64,000 bases of DNA. Origin: Hymenobacter nivis. GTDB taxonomy: Bacteria; Bacteroidota; Bacteroidia; Cytophagales; Hymenobacteraceae. Position 1 is the stretch's first letter, and every line of letters begins with the position of its first letter. Where the stretch lies: positions 1 to 64,000 of the forward strand of contig NZ_RCYZ01000014.1 in the NCBI RefSeq assembly GCF_006439025.1, given 5' to 3'. Both the position numbers and the translations under genes were made by a program. The notes beneath the pieces are model-generated. The model was given only the letters and a program-made list of their open reading frames with translations, was not told where the DNA came from and ran no database searches. This document shows, piece by piece, positions 16,782 through 25,261 of this stretch.

Positions 16782-18245
16782 TTACTGCTGCCACCACACC
16801 TTGGTGTTGATGTCGTCGGGGCCCTGGTCGGCCACGGCGGCCTGGTAGTTCACCTGGTTGAGGCTCTGCACGTAGACCGGGTAGTTGATGCGGGCCGGCA
16901 TCTGGCGGTTGTTGCGCAGGCCGGGGCCCAGCGGCAGCACCGGGTGGCCGGTGCGGCGGTACTCAAACCACTGCTGGAAGTCGGTGAAAAACAGCGCGTA
17001 GTACTTCTGCACGTGAATCTGGTCGAGGCGCTTGGCCACGGGCGTGGCGGGGTCCCACTTCACGTTGGTATTGGCCAAAAAGCCGGCGGGCACGGCCAGG
17101 CTCCAAAGCGTGATGCCGCTGGTGGCGCCGGTTTCGTAGTAGGCCTTGGCGTCGCCGCTGATCCAGCCGCGCAGGGCGGCTTCGGCCAGGTTGAGCTGCA
17201 CTTCGGGGTAGTTGAGAATGTTGCCCAGCAGCGGCTCGGTCATGAGGGTCGCGGGGTAGGTCGATTTTTGGGCTGGAATCTGAGTGGGCAGGTAGCCGCT
17301 CGGAATGCCCTCGTAGGTGCCGTTGGAGAGGGTAGCCCACCGGGCCAGGCGCGGGTCGTTCCACTCCAGCAGGTTGTTGACGAAGAACTCGCTCATCGAG
17401 CTAAAGGCCGAGAAGTCGGCTGTGCGGTAGGTCTGGAAGGGCGACTGGTAGGGCGCCGTGCCCGTCCAGCGCAGAATGGCCGACTCGGCATTACTGGCGA
17501 TGAGCGGGTAGTTGCTGGGGTTGGTGTTCACCATATCGCGCAGCTTGGCCTGCGGGCTGAGGCCGCCCGGGGCAATGGCGTCGGTGCGGTTGGACACGCG
17601 CAGCAGCAGGCGCAGGTAGAGCGAGTTGCCAAACTTGCGCCACTTCAGGGCATTGCCCTGAAACAACGGGTCGAGCTGGGTCTGGTCGGCGCCAAGATTA
17701 ACGTTGGTTTTCAACAACTCGTTGGCTTCTTCGAGCTTCGCGAACAAGTCGCGGTAGATGTCCTCCTGCCGGTCAAACTTGGGCAGCAGCACCCCGGTGC
17801 GGCCCTGGATGGCTTCCGAGTACGGCACGTCGCCGAAGGTGTCGGTGAGCAGCGAAAACGTCCAGACCTCGCAGATGCGGGCAATGGCCATGAACGTGTT
17901 GCTCTTCACCGCCGCGGCGCTGGCGTACATGTCCCGAAAATCGGTGAGCTGGGTGTACCAACCGTTCCACATGTAGTCGGCCTCCGCCGAGCGGACGACG
18001 TAGCGGTGAAACTCGTCGTTGTCGACCCGCGACACGTGCACCTGCATCAGTTCGTTGGTGATGCGGAAGGCACGGTCCATGTTGCGCTTCACCAGGTCGG
18101 TGAGGGCGGGGGCCAGCAGCGCCTCCGGCACCACGTTGGGGTTTTGGTTGGGGTTGACGTTGAGCTCCTCGAAGCCCTTGGTGCAGGCCGAAAGGCCCCC
18201 TAGGCCGGTGGTGGCGAGGAGCAGGTAGGCGAGTAGTTTTTTCAC
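16782..18245 (-). CDS. SusD/RagB-family outer-membrane lipoprotein, 487 aa
   Basis: The signal MKKLLAYLLLATTGLGGLSAC ends in a lipobox. The mature part has the SusD-like TPR-rich fold: FEELNVNPNQNPN near the start, LTDTFGDVPYSEAI, and QNNR/QMPARINYPV near the end, as in the SusD-like_2 branch. SusD proteins cap the paired SusC barrel on the outer face and capture ligands. It lies 18 bp downstream of susC on the same strand, the standard pairing, and before the DUF5689 lipoprotein. The ligand is not predictable from sequence; the linked phosphoesterase points to a phosphorylated compound. Confidence 0.9.
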   Translation of the reverse strand: MKKLLAYLLLATTGLGGLSACTKGFEELNVNPNQNPNVVPEALLAPALTDLVKRNMDRAFRITNELMQVHVSRVDNDEFHRYVVRSAEADYMWNGWYTQLTDFRDMYASAAAVKSNTFMAIARICEVWTFSLLTDTFGDVPYSEAIQGRTGVLLPKFDRQEDIYRDLFAKLEEANELLKTNVNLGADQTQLDPLFQGNALKWRKFGNSLYLRLLLRVSNRTDAIAPGGLSPQAKLRDMVNTNPSNYPLIASNAESAILRWTGTAPYQSPFQTYRTADFSAFSSMSEFFVNNLLEWNDPRLARWATLSNGTYEGIPSGYLPTQIPAQKSTYPATLMTEPLLGNILNYPEVQLNLAEAALRGWISGDAKAYYETGATSGITLWSLAVPAGFLANTNVKWDPATPVAKRLDQIHVQKYYALFFTDFQQWFEYRRTGHPVLPLGPGLRNNRQMPARINYPVYVQSLNQVNYQAAVADQGPDDINTKVWWQQ

Positions 18246-18263
18246 GGGAAGAAGAGAAAAGCG

Positions 18264-21200
18264 TTAGATGCCCACCGTTAGGTTGAGGCCCACCGTGCGG
18301 GTGCTCGGAAACTGCCCCAATTCAAATCCCAGGTCGATGGACCCGTTGTTGAGCGTGCCGAACTCGGGGTCGAAGGCCGGCCAGTTGCTGATGATGAGCA
18401 GGTCGCGGCCGTACACGCCCACCGAGGCCTGCGTGAGGTGAAGCTTGCTGAGCAAGGTGGCGGGCAGGGCGTAGTCGAGGCGCATCTCGCGCAGCTTGAG
18501 GAAGTCGGTGCGGAAGAGGTTGGCCTCCACGTTGTCGCGGCCGTAGTGGATATTGTAGTAGCTCACGATGTTGTCGGCCACCACGTCGTTGGGCCGGTAG
18601 GTGCCGTCGCTGTTGCGCACCACGCCCTGGCCGATGATGCCGTTGTAGCGGCCGGGCAGCGTGGCGGTGGTTTTGCCGCCCTCGGCCAGCGAGGCGTTGG
18701 TGAGCGAATACGCCTTGGCCCCAAACTGCCCATCGAACAACACGCTCAGGCGCAGTCGCTTGTAGCTGAATTCGGTGCCCGCGCTGGCCTTCCACTGGGG
18801 CAGGGCGCTGCCGAGGTACTTGCTGGCGTCGCCCAGCACAGGGTAGCCGTTTTCGTAGACAATCTGGCCGTCGGGGGCGCGCTCGTAGCCGCGGCCGTAG
18901 ATGGCGCCCATGCTGCCGCCGGGCCGGGCCTCCACCGTGCCCCGGCCGCCGGGGCCCCGCTGGAGCTGGTAGGTGAGCAGGCTGTCGGCCAGGGCCACTA
19001 CCGTGTTGCGGTTGGCGGTGAAGGTGCCGTACACGCGCCAGCCGAAGCCCTTGGAATTGGCCAGCACCGTGGCATTGGCCTGAATCTCCAGGCCCTGGTT
19101 GCGCACCAGCCCGGCGTTGATGACCACCTCGTTGTAGCCCGCCGACCGGTCGATGGGCGCGCTCAAAATCTGGTTCGAGGTGTTGTTGCGGTACACCGTT
19201 ACGTCGAGCCCGATGCGGTTGCGCAAAAAGCGCAGGTCGGCGCCCAGCTCGATGCTCTCGGTGCTGCGCGGTTTCAGGCCCGCGTTGGCAATGGAGGTGG
19301 GGTTGGAGAGGCCCGAGGCGTAGCCCGTGGCCACCGCGTAGGTGTAGGCCGTGAGGTAGGGCGTGGTGCCGCCGCTGCCCACCCGCGCCCACGAGGCGCG
19401 CAGCTTGGCAAAGGACACCGCTTCGGGCAGCGGCAGTAGCTCCGACACCACGGTGCTGAGGCTGGCCGAGGGGTAAAAAGGCACCCGCGAGGCCGCCACC
19501 GAATTGGCCGTGGCCAGGGTACTCGTCCAGTCCTGGCGGCCGGTCAGGTCGAGGTACAGAAACTTGCGATAGGCCACCGTAGCCAGCCCATAAAAGCTAT
19601 TGACGGCAAAATCAGCGCGGTAGGGCAGGGCGACGGGCAAGTCGCGGCTGTTGGCGAAGGTGAACACCTGCGGGTAGAGCAGGCGCTCGGCGCGCAGCTC
19701 GTTTTTGTCGTAGCGGTTGCGCAGGTTGCTGCCCCCCACCGACGCGCTGAGGTCAAACTGCCCGAACGTGTGGGCGTATTGGAGCAGGAAATCGTGGTTG
19801 ACCTCCTGCGAAAAAATGCTTTGGGTCCGGAACATGCCGTCCTTGTAGCGCTCCGTGTCCTTGGGCCGCTGCTGCGAGCGTGCCTCGTACGAAAAGTCGA
19901 GGGCCGAGCGCAACATCAGGTTCCAGTCCTTGCTGAACTTGTAGTTGACCTGCACGTTGCCGGTGAGCGAGTTGCGGTTTGATTTGTTCAGCATCTCGTT
20001 GGCAATCAGGTACGGGTTGTCCACCAGGCTGCTAAAAGGGTAGCGCTGCGTGACGCCCACCGCGCCGGGGGCCCAGTAGTCTTTCAGCCAGTCGAGGTTG
20101 GCGTTGGGCACTTGTAGCACGGCCCAGTACATGATTGTCTGGTTGTTATAGCCGGTCGAGGGCAGGTTGTCGCTGGCCCGGTTGGTGTAGTTCACCTTGG
20201 CCGACACCTGGAGCTTATCGGTCACTTTATGGCTCGCCGACAAGGCCACGGTGTTGCGGTCGTAGCCCGTGTTTGGGATAATCCAGGTGTTCTGTAAGTT
20301 GGTCAGCGACAGGCGCACGGCCGTGCGGTCGGTGGCCCCGTCAATGGAGATGGTGTTGGTAAACGTCTTGCCGGTCTGAAAGAAATCCTTGCGGTTGTTG
20401 GGCTGCGCCACCCAGGGCGTGCGCTCGGCGCCGGTCGTGTTGGTGGCCGGGTCGTATTGAAAGAAGGACTGTCCGTTGAACCGGGGCCCCCAGGCCGAGC
20501 TGGTGCTGCGCGTGCTGGCGCCGTCGGCCGTGTTGTTGTAGGAGTAGTAGTTCTCGCCCGCCGCGCCCTGGCCGTACTCGTACTGATAATCGGGCCAGCG
20601 CGAAATTGACTCAAAGGCCGAGTTCGAATTGAAGGTCACGCCGATGCCCTTGGGCCGCGCCTTGCCCGACTTCGTGGTGATGATGACCGCGCCGTTGCCG
20701 CCGCGCGCGCCGTAGAGGGCCGTGGCGCCGGGGCCCTTCAGCACCGTCACCGATTCGATGTCCTCGGGGTTGATGTCGTTGAGGCTGGTGCCAAAATCGA
20801 CCGGCGACTCGCTTTGCAGGTAGGCAGTGCTGCCGTTGCCGGTGGCGCGGTTGCTGCCGCCCAGCACCACGCCATCCACCACCACGAGGGCGTCGTTGTC
20901 GCCGGCCAGCGAGCTTTCGCCCCGCAGAATAATGCGGTTGGAGCCCGCCGGCCCGCCGCCCGAGCGAATGAGGTTCAGCCCCGCTACCTTGCCCGAGAGT
21001 GCATCGGTCCAGTTGTTGGATTTGGCTTCGGTGAGCTGCTCGTTGGAAATTTTAGCGTTGGCATAGCCCAGCTCCCGCTCATCCCTAGGTATGCCCAGCG
21101 CGGTTACCACCACCTCGTCGAGGCTGGTGGCGTCTTCGCGCAGCACCACGTCGTAGGTACTTTCTTCGCCCACCGCCCGTTGCTCCGATACATAGCCAAT

Positions 21201-21728
21201 GAAGCTGAAGAGCAGCACGCTGCCGGCGGGCACGTTGAGCTGGTAGCTGCCGTCGGGGGCCGTAACAGTGCCCGTTGCGCCGTCCTTCACCCGGATGGAC
21301 ACGCCGGGCAGGCCCGCACCGTGGGCATCCGTCACGCGCCCCTTCACGGGGCCGTCGGCCGTGGCCTGGGCCTTCATGAGAATGCGCTTGTCCTGCACCG
21401 TAAACTGCACGCTGGCCTGCGCCGCCACCACCTGCAGCACCGCCTGGAGGTTGCTGTGCGGGGCCTCTACGCTGATGCGGCGGGCCAGCCGGTCCGCCTG
21501 GTCCACGTACAGGAACCGGTACCCGGTTTGCTGCTCGATGCTGGCCAGCACCTGGGCCAGCGGCTGCTGCCGCACCGCAAGGGCGCAGGGCACCCCGGCG
21601 GGCTCTTGCCGGACCAGCTGCCCACGAGCGCCCAGGGCCCCCAGTGGGGGACTCAGCGTCAGCAACCCCAGGCCGGCGAGCGCGCTGCGCCAGGCCCGCT
21701 TTTGACGGGGAGATATTGGTTGTTTCAT
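18264..21728 (-). CDS. SusC/RagA TonB-dependent transporter with STN domain, 1154 aa
   Basis: After a signal region come an STN (secretin/TonB short N-terminal) domain (about 45-115: VLASIEQQTGYRFLYVD), a carboxypeptidase-like regulatory domain (about 128-200: VKGRVTDAHGAGLPGVSI), the TonB box DEVVVTALG, a plug (IESVTVLKGPGATALYGARG) and a 22-strand barrel ending in GLNLTVGI. It imports a ligand captured by SusD across the outer membrane using TonB energy. The STN domain marks it as a transducer that contacts the periplasmic domain of FecR. The next gene upstream is exactly such a FecR, followed by a sigma factor, so the locus is probably induced by its own substrate. Confidence 0.93.
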   Translation of the reverse strand: MKQPISPRQKRAWRSALAGLGLLTLSPPLGALGARGQLVRQEPAGVPCALAVRQQPLAQVLASIEQQTGYRFLYVDQADRLARRISVEAPHSNLQAVLQVVAAQASVQFTVQDKRILMKAQATADGPVKGRVTDAHGAGLPGVSIRVKDGATGTVTAPDGSYQLNVPAGSVLLFSFIGYVSEQRAVGEESTYDVVLREDATSLDEVVVTALGIPRDERELGYANAKISNEQLTEAKSNNWTDALSGKVAGLNLIRSGGGPAGSNRIILRGESSLAGDNDALVVVDGVVLGGSNRATGNGSTAYLQSESPVDFGTSLNDINPEDIESVTVLKGPGATALYGARGGNGAVIITTKSGKARPKGIGVTFNSNSAFESISRWPDYQYEYGQGAAGENYYSYNNTADGASTRSTSSAWGPRFNGQSFFQYDPATNTTGAERTPWVAQPNNRKDFFQTGKTFTNTISIDGATDRTAVRLSLTNLQNTWIIPNTGYDRNTVALSASHKVTDKLQVSAKVNYTNRASDNLPSTGYNNQTIMYWAVLQVPNANLDWLKDYWAPGAVGVTQRYPFSSLVDNPYLIANEMLNKSNRNSLTGNVQVNYKFSKDWNLMLRSALDFSYEARSQQRPKDTERYKDGMFRTQSIFSQEVNHDFLLQYAHTFGQFDLSASVGGSNLRNRYDKNELRAERLLYPQVFTFANSRDLPVALPYRADFAVNSFYGLATVAYRKFLYLDLTGRQDWTSTLATANSVAASRVPFYPSASLSTVVSELLPLPEAVSFAKLRASWARVGSGGTTPYLTAYTYAVATGYASGLSNPTSIANAGLKPRSTESIELGADLRFLRNRIGLDVTVYRNNTSNQILSAPIDRSAGYNEVVINAGLVRNQGLEIQANATVLANSKGFGWRVYGTFTANRNTVVALADSLLTYQLQRGPGGRGTVEARPGGSMGAIYGRGYERAPDGQIVYENGYPVLGDASKYLGSALPQWKASAGTEFSYKRLRLSVLFDGQFGAKAYSLTNASLAEGGKTTATLPGRYNGIIGQGVVRNSDGTYRPNDVVADNIVSYYNIHYGRDNVEANLFRTDFLKLREMRLDYALPATLLSKLHLTQASVGVYGRDLLIISNWPAFDPEFGTLNNGSIDLGFELGQFPSTRTVGLNLTVGI

Positions 21729-21764
21729 AGCGTTGCGGATGAGCTGGTTAGGTACTAAAAAGCA

Positions 21765-22865
21765 CTAGTTGGTGTCTGCCTCGGCGGGTACTCGTCGCAG
21801 GTATATTACCTGGCCCTCGCGCCGGTAGCTAATGCCACCGGCCAGTTGCAGCGCGTCGAGCACGCGGGGCAGGGGCTCGTTGTCGAAGGTGGCCCACAGG
21901 CGGACCTCGGCCGTGGCGGGGTCGGCAAAAACCAGCTTCACGCCATAGCGGCGTTCTAGTTGGATGGCCGCGTCGGCCAGCTTCTCGTTCTTGAACACCA
22001 GTCGGTTGCTGCGCCAAGCCAGCACTTGCTGCCTGTCGAAGGCCTGCCGGTAAATGCGGCCCGTGCTGCGCTCGGCGCGCAGCTGTTGGCCCGGTGTTAG
22101 TAAGTATTTGTCTTGCTTGTCAGTTACTTGCACTTTGCCCTCGACCAGCGAGACGGCCAACTGGCTGGCTCCCGGCACGGCGCTCACGTTGAATTTGGTG
22201 CCGAGCACCTGGGTCACCCACGCTCCGCTGTGCACCCGAAACGGCCGCTGGGGGTCTTTGCTGACTTCGAAAAACGCTTCGCCCTCCAGGAACACTTCGC
22301 GGCTGACCGCCCCAAACTGCGCTGGGTAGCGCAGCTGGCTCTGCGGGGCCAGCGTCACCACCGAGCCATCGGCCAGGCGCAGGCGCTGCGGCTGGCCGGC
22401 CGGCGTCCGGCATACCCGGTAGGCCTGCGCCGGAGTGGGCCGGGCGTAGAAGTACGCGCCGCCCAGCGCGCCTAGTAACAGTACCAAAAGTGCGGCTAGC
22501 CGGGCGGGTCGCGCCAGCCGTCGCCAGCGGTGTGCGAGCGGTGCAGGCGTGGCGGCTGGCTCAGCGGTTGGAGCCGGCAGGGCCAGCCGGGCTTTTAGCC
22601 GCCCCAGGGCCGCGGCCGTTGCGGCGGGGGGAGCGGGCGTTTGGCTGGCTTGCCACACGGTTTTTAGTTGCTCAAAGGTGCGCTCGTTCTCGGGCGACTG
22701 GGCTACCCAGGTGGCCAGCCACTCGTTTTCGTCCGGCGAGGTTTGGCGGGCCAGGTAGCGGGCGATGAGCAGGTATAGTTCTTCTTGTTGCAAGGGGCCA
22801 GCGACCGGCTCTAAGTGCCGGCGCTGCAGGTAAGACGCCGCTGCTTGCTTACCTCGTGACACCAC
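21765..22865 (-). CDS. FecR-family anti-sigma factor, about 366 aa
   Basis: The N-terminal cytoplasmic part (EELYLLIARYLARQTSPDEN, WVAQSPENERTFEQLKTVW) is the DUF4880-like anti-sigma region. One membrane helix (ARLAALLVLLLGALGGAYFY) follows, then the periplasmic FecR domain (LADGSVVTLAPQSQLRYP, VTQVLGTKFNVSA) and a C-terminal DUF4974 domain (RYGVKLVFADP, VLDALQLAGGISYRREG). It should hold the sigma factor inactive until SusC signals. The start is uncertain: no ATG is present, and I give the GTG at 22865, although a TTG at 22793 (QQEELY) is equally plausible. It sits between the sigma gene and susC. Confidence 0.88.
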   Translation of the reverse strand: MVSRGKQAAASYLQRRHLEPVAGPLQQEELYLLIARYLARQTSPDENEWLATWVAQSPENERTFEQLKTVWQASQTPAPPAATAAALGRLKARLALPAPTAEPAATPAPLAHRWRRLARPARLAALLVLLLGALGGAYFYARPTPAQAYRVCRTPAGQPQRLRLADGSVVTLAPQSQLRYPAQFGAVSREVFLEGEAFFEVSKDPQRPFRVHSGAWVTQVLGTKFNVSAVPGASQLAVSLVEGKVQVTDKQDKYLLTPGQQLRAERSTGRIYRQAFDRQQVLAWRSNRLVFKNEKLADAAIQLERRYGVKLVFADPATAEVRLWATFDNEPLPRVLDALQLAGGISYRREGQVIYLRRVPAEADTN

Positions 22866-22914
22866 AGGCCACTCGTAACGTAAGGATAACAGCCGTAACC
22901 TGCGCGTAATGCGC

Positions 22915-23484
22915 TTATTGCACCCCGGAAGCGTAGAGCGTACTTTTCAAAAAGCGCAGCGCCCGGAACATGTGCGTTTTCACCGAATTGACGGAAATGC
23001 CCAGCAGCGCGGCTATTTCCTCGTAGGTGAGGCCCCCGTCGCGGTGTAGCTGGAACACTTGGCGCGTGCGCCCGGGCAATTGCCCGATGAGGCACGCCAC
23101 GTGCGCACTCAGTTCCTGGTAGGCCAGCAACTGGTCGGGCTGCAGGTGCGCCGCCGCGGGCTGGGCAATGGGCGGCTCGGCCAGGGTTTCGAACGGGGCC
23201 CGGCGCTGCTCGCGCAGCTTGTCCAGGCTGCGGTGCTTCACCGCCGTGTAGAGGTAGGCCGCCAGCGAGCTCTGCACGGCCAGTTGCGTTCGGCTGGACC
23301 ACAAGGTGCAGAATACTTCGGCGACGACGTCCTCAGCCGCATCGGTAGGGTAGCGCAGTAGGCCCTGGGCGTAGCGCAGCAACCCCGGGTGAAGGCGGCT
23401 AAACAACGCCTCGAAAGCGCGCTCGTCACCCTCGGCCAACGCTGCCAGCTGGTGCTTGTCGGAAGAACTTAGCGGAAAGGTCAT
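22915..23484 (-). CDS. ECF RNA polymerase sigma factor (FecI-like), 189 aa
   Basis: Sigma region 2 (AFEALFSRLHPGLLRYAQG, DAAEDVVAEVFCTLW) and region 4 (LPGRTRQVFQLHRDGGLTYE, EIAALLGISVNSVKTHMFRA) are both clear, with the length expected for a Bacteroidota FecI-type ECF factor. It would direct polymerase to the susC promoter when released by FecR. The ATG at 23484 is used rather than an upstream codon at 23496. A TAGTTTTG box (23494-23501, minus strand) lies only 9 bp before the ATG, so the message may be nearly leaderless. It is the first gene of the minus-strand unit ending at 13907. Confidence 0.9.
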   Translation of the reverse strand: MTFPLSSSDKHQLAALAEGDERAFEALFSRLHPGLLRYAQGLLRYPTDAAEDVVAEVFCTLWSSRTQLAVQSSLAAYLYTAVKHRSLDKLREQRRAPFETLAEPPIAQPAAAHLQPDQLLAYQELSAHVACLIGQLPGRTRQVFQLHRDGGLTYEEIAALLGISVNSVKTHMFRALRFLKSTLYASGVQ

Positions 23485-23794
23485 ACGGGTAGGCAAAACT
23501 ACCGGGCCCGCAAGGCCGGTAGATTACCCGTGGGTTACGGTATGATTAAACCTGTTTTTCATATGCTTTACTCCCGCCAGCAAGCTTCTGTCTTGTAGGC
23601 GCTGCCCGCTGAACTACTTGAGCCTAGCACCGGCATGACGAGCAAAGAGCTGGACCGGGGTTATGAAGCTTGCTTGTTTAGTTCTGCCAAAAATATTAAT
23701 AAGGTTCGATAAGTAAGATTATCGGACCTTATCCGCACTTTTTGTTTTTGCCTTCCAAAAGTCGCGTTTTACTCCTTTATTATACATAGGTCGC
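23485..23794. other. Intergenic region between sigma factor and integrase
   Basis: 310 bp with no convincing gene. It contains the probable sigma-gene promoter box (TAGTTTTG on the minus strand, 23494-23501) and the dif-like inverted repeat listed separately. AT content rises sharply after 23680. Confidence 0.6.
23699..23732. repeat. dif-like inverted repeat, candidate recombination core site
   Basis: Two 14-bp arms, ataaggttcgataa (23699-23712) and ttatcggaccttat (23719-23732), are inverted copies with one mismatch and are separated by a 6-bp spacer, gtaaga. ATAA on the left, a 6-bp centre and TTAT on the right are the geometry of XerCD/dif and other tyrosine-recombinase cores. It lies 62 bp before the start of a tyrosine recombinase, so it could be that enzyme's attachment or crossover site, an Xer-type site, or simply an operator/terminator hairpin. 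No second copy was found downstream of the recombinase. Confidence 0.5.
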
Positions 23795-24757
23795 ATGGGA
23801 AAAGAGCGCACGCTTTCGATTCTGGTTAACTCCTCCGGAGCTCTGGCCGACCTGGCCGTGCACACCTCGCGCTACGTCGAGGCCGGGCTCAGCGGGGCGG
23901 CCAATACGGCCAAGGCCTACGCCGGAAATTTGAAACGTTTCGGGGCTTGGTGTGCCGCGCACGGCTTGGATCCGCTGCCGGCGTCCGTGGACACGCTCGC
24001 CGGCTTCGTCACCCACCTGGCCGAAACTGGCAAGAAGGTCTCGACCGTTCAGCGCCACTGCGCGGCCGTGGCCAAGGCCCACGCGCTGCGCGGCGCGGAT
24101 TCGCCCACCGACGACAAGAAGTTCAAGTTGCTGATGGAAGGCATCGCCCGGCTCAAGGGCGTGCGGCAGAAACAGGCCCCCGCCTTTACGCTGGCCAACT
24201 TCAAGCGCACGGTCAAAAGCATCGACGGCCAGACGCTGGCCGGGCTGCGCGACCGGGTCATTCTGCTGCTGGGCTTCACCGGGGCCTTTCACCGCTCGGA
24301 GTTGGCGGCGCTGAACGTGAAGGACCTGGCCTTTTCGGAGGAAGGGCTGGTCGTCAACCTGGCCAAGAGCAAAACCAACCAGCTGGGCGCGGCCGAGGAA
24401 AAGGTCATCCTCTACTCGCCCGACGTCAAACTCTGCCCCATCCGCACCTTGGAGGCCTGGGTCAAGCAGTTGGGCCGCACCCAGGGACCGGTGCTCGTGT
24501 CCTTCCGCAAGGGCGAGCGGCTCACCGACCGGCGGCTGACGGACAAGCACCTGAACCTCATCGTACAGCGCTACCTGGGGCCCAAGTACTCGGCGCACTC
24601 GCTGCGCGCCTCGTTTGTGACGGTGGCGAAACTGGCCGGGGCGGACGACTCGGAGGTGATGAACCAGACCAAGCACAAGACCAGCGAGATGATTCGGCGC
24701 TACACCCGCCTCGACAACGTACGCAAGCACAATGCCGCGCAGAAATTAGGCTTGTAA
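23795..24757 (+). CDS. Tyrosine recombinase / integrase, 320 aa
   Basis: The N-terminal SAM-like core-binding domain (about 25-115: YAGNLKRFGAWCAAHGLDPL) is followed by the catalytic domain. The catalytic residues are readable: Arg in GAFHRSELAAL, Lys in LAKSKTNQLG, His-x-x-Arg in AHSLRASF, the second His/Lys in KHKTSEM and Tyr in IRRYTRLDNV. It should cut and rejoin DNA through a 3'-phosphotyrosine link. GC content matches the flanking core genome and is higher than in the polysaccharide genes that follow. It has no excisionase or other mobile-element genes beside it, so whether it is a phage/ICE integrase, a remnant or a stand-alone enzyme is open. It lies next to a dif-like site. Confidence 0.9.
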   Translation: MGKERTLSILVNSSGALADLAVHTSRYVEAGLSGAANTAKAYAGNLKRFGAWCAAHGLDPLPASVDTLAGFVTHLAETGKKVSTVQRHCAAVAKAHALRGADSPTDDKKFKLLMEGIARLKGVRQKQAPAFTLANFKRTVKSIDGQTLAGLRDRVILLLGFTGAFHRSELAALNVKDLAFSEEGLVVNLAKSKTNQLGAAEEKVILYSPDVKLCPIRTLEAWVKQLGRTQGPVLVSFRKGERLTDRRLTDKHLNLIVQRYLGPKYSAHSLRASFVTVAKLAGADDSEVMNQTKHKTSEMIRRYTRLDNVRKHNAAQKLGL

Positions 24758-25261
24758 GGTCCCCTATCCAAGAAAGTACATTGCCAGCACGTTATACCCT
24801 TCCCTAAGTGGGACAGCCGGTTGGCAATAGGGAAAACCCATCTGCGCCGGTGCAAGGACCTTTCAATGCGGTAGACAGTCGTCAATCACTCAATGGCGCT
24901 GCAGCAGATACAACTCAGCGCGTCAACGTTCGCCGTAGATAACGGCAGTACTATTGTTGGATATTCAGCAACATGGTGATAACTTTCCACCGTGAATTCA
25001 TATAAAAAATGAAATAAAGGGTTATTGCTACAAATAGTCCTAAACATCCTGCTTACACTTCGCCGATTTATTATTTCCTTGACCTCAATTTTTTTACTAT
25101 TCGCAGCATGCATATTCTTTGCTTAGCAAGCTTACGGTGCAGCACTAACAAGACCCATTATTTATTACTAGAGCAAAATTATTGGTCAAAAAATTAATGT
25201 CATCTCAAAAATGATGGGCCCCTAATGGATTATTGTTTACGGGTCCCATGATAAAAATTAT
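24758..25261. other. AT-rich intergenic region before the polysaccharide locus
   Basis: 504 bp with a strong drop in GC content compared with the integrase gene. A minus-strand frame (24886-25113, 75 codons) shows no family signature and is not called. An imperfect inverted repeat (atgatgggcccc near 25208 against gggtcccatgat near 25240) lies just before the GMC oxidoreductase start and may be part of its promoter or an element boundary. Confidence 0.5.

Noticed and set aside
24886..25113. 75-codon minus-strand frame between integrase and GMC oxidoreductase
   Set aside because: No homology signature, no upstream promoter, in an AT-rich gap; not enough support for a gene.
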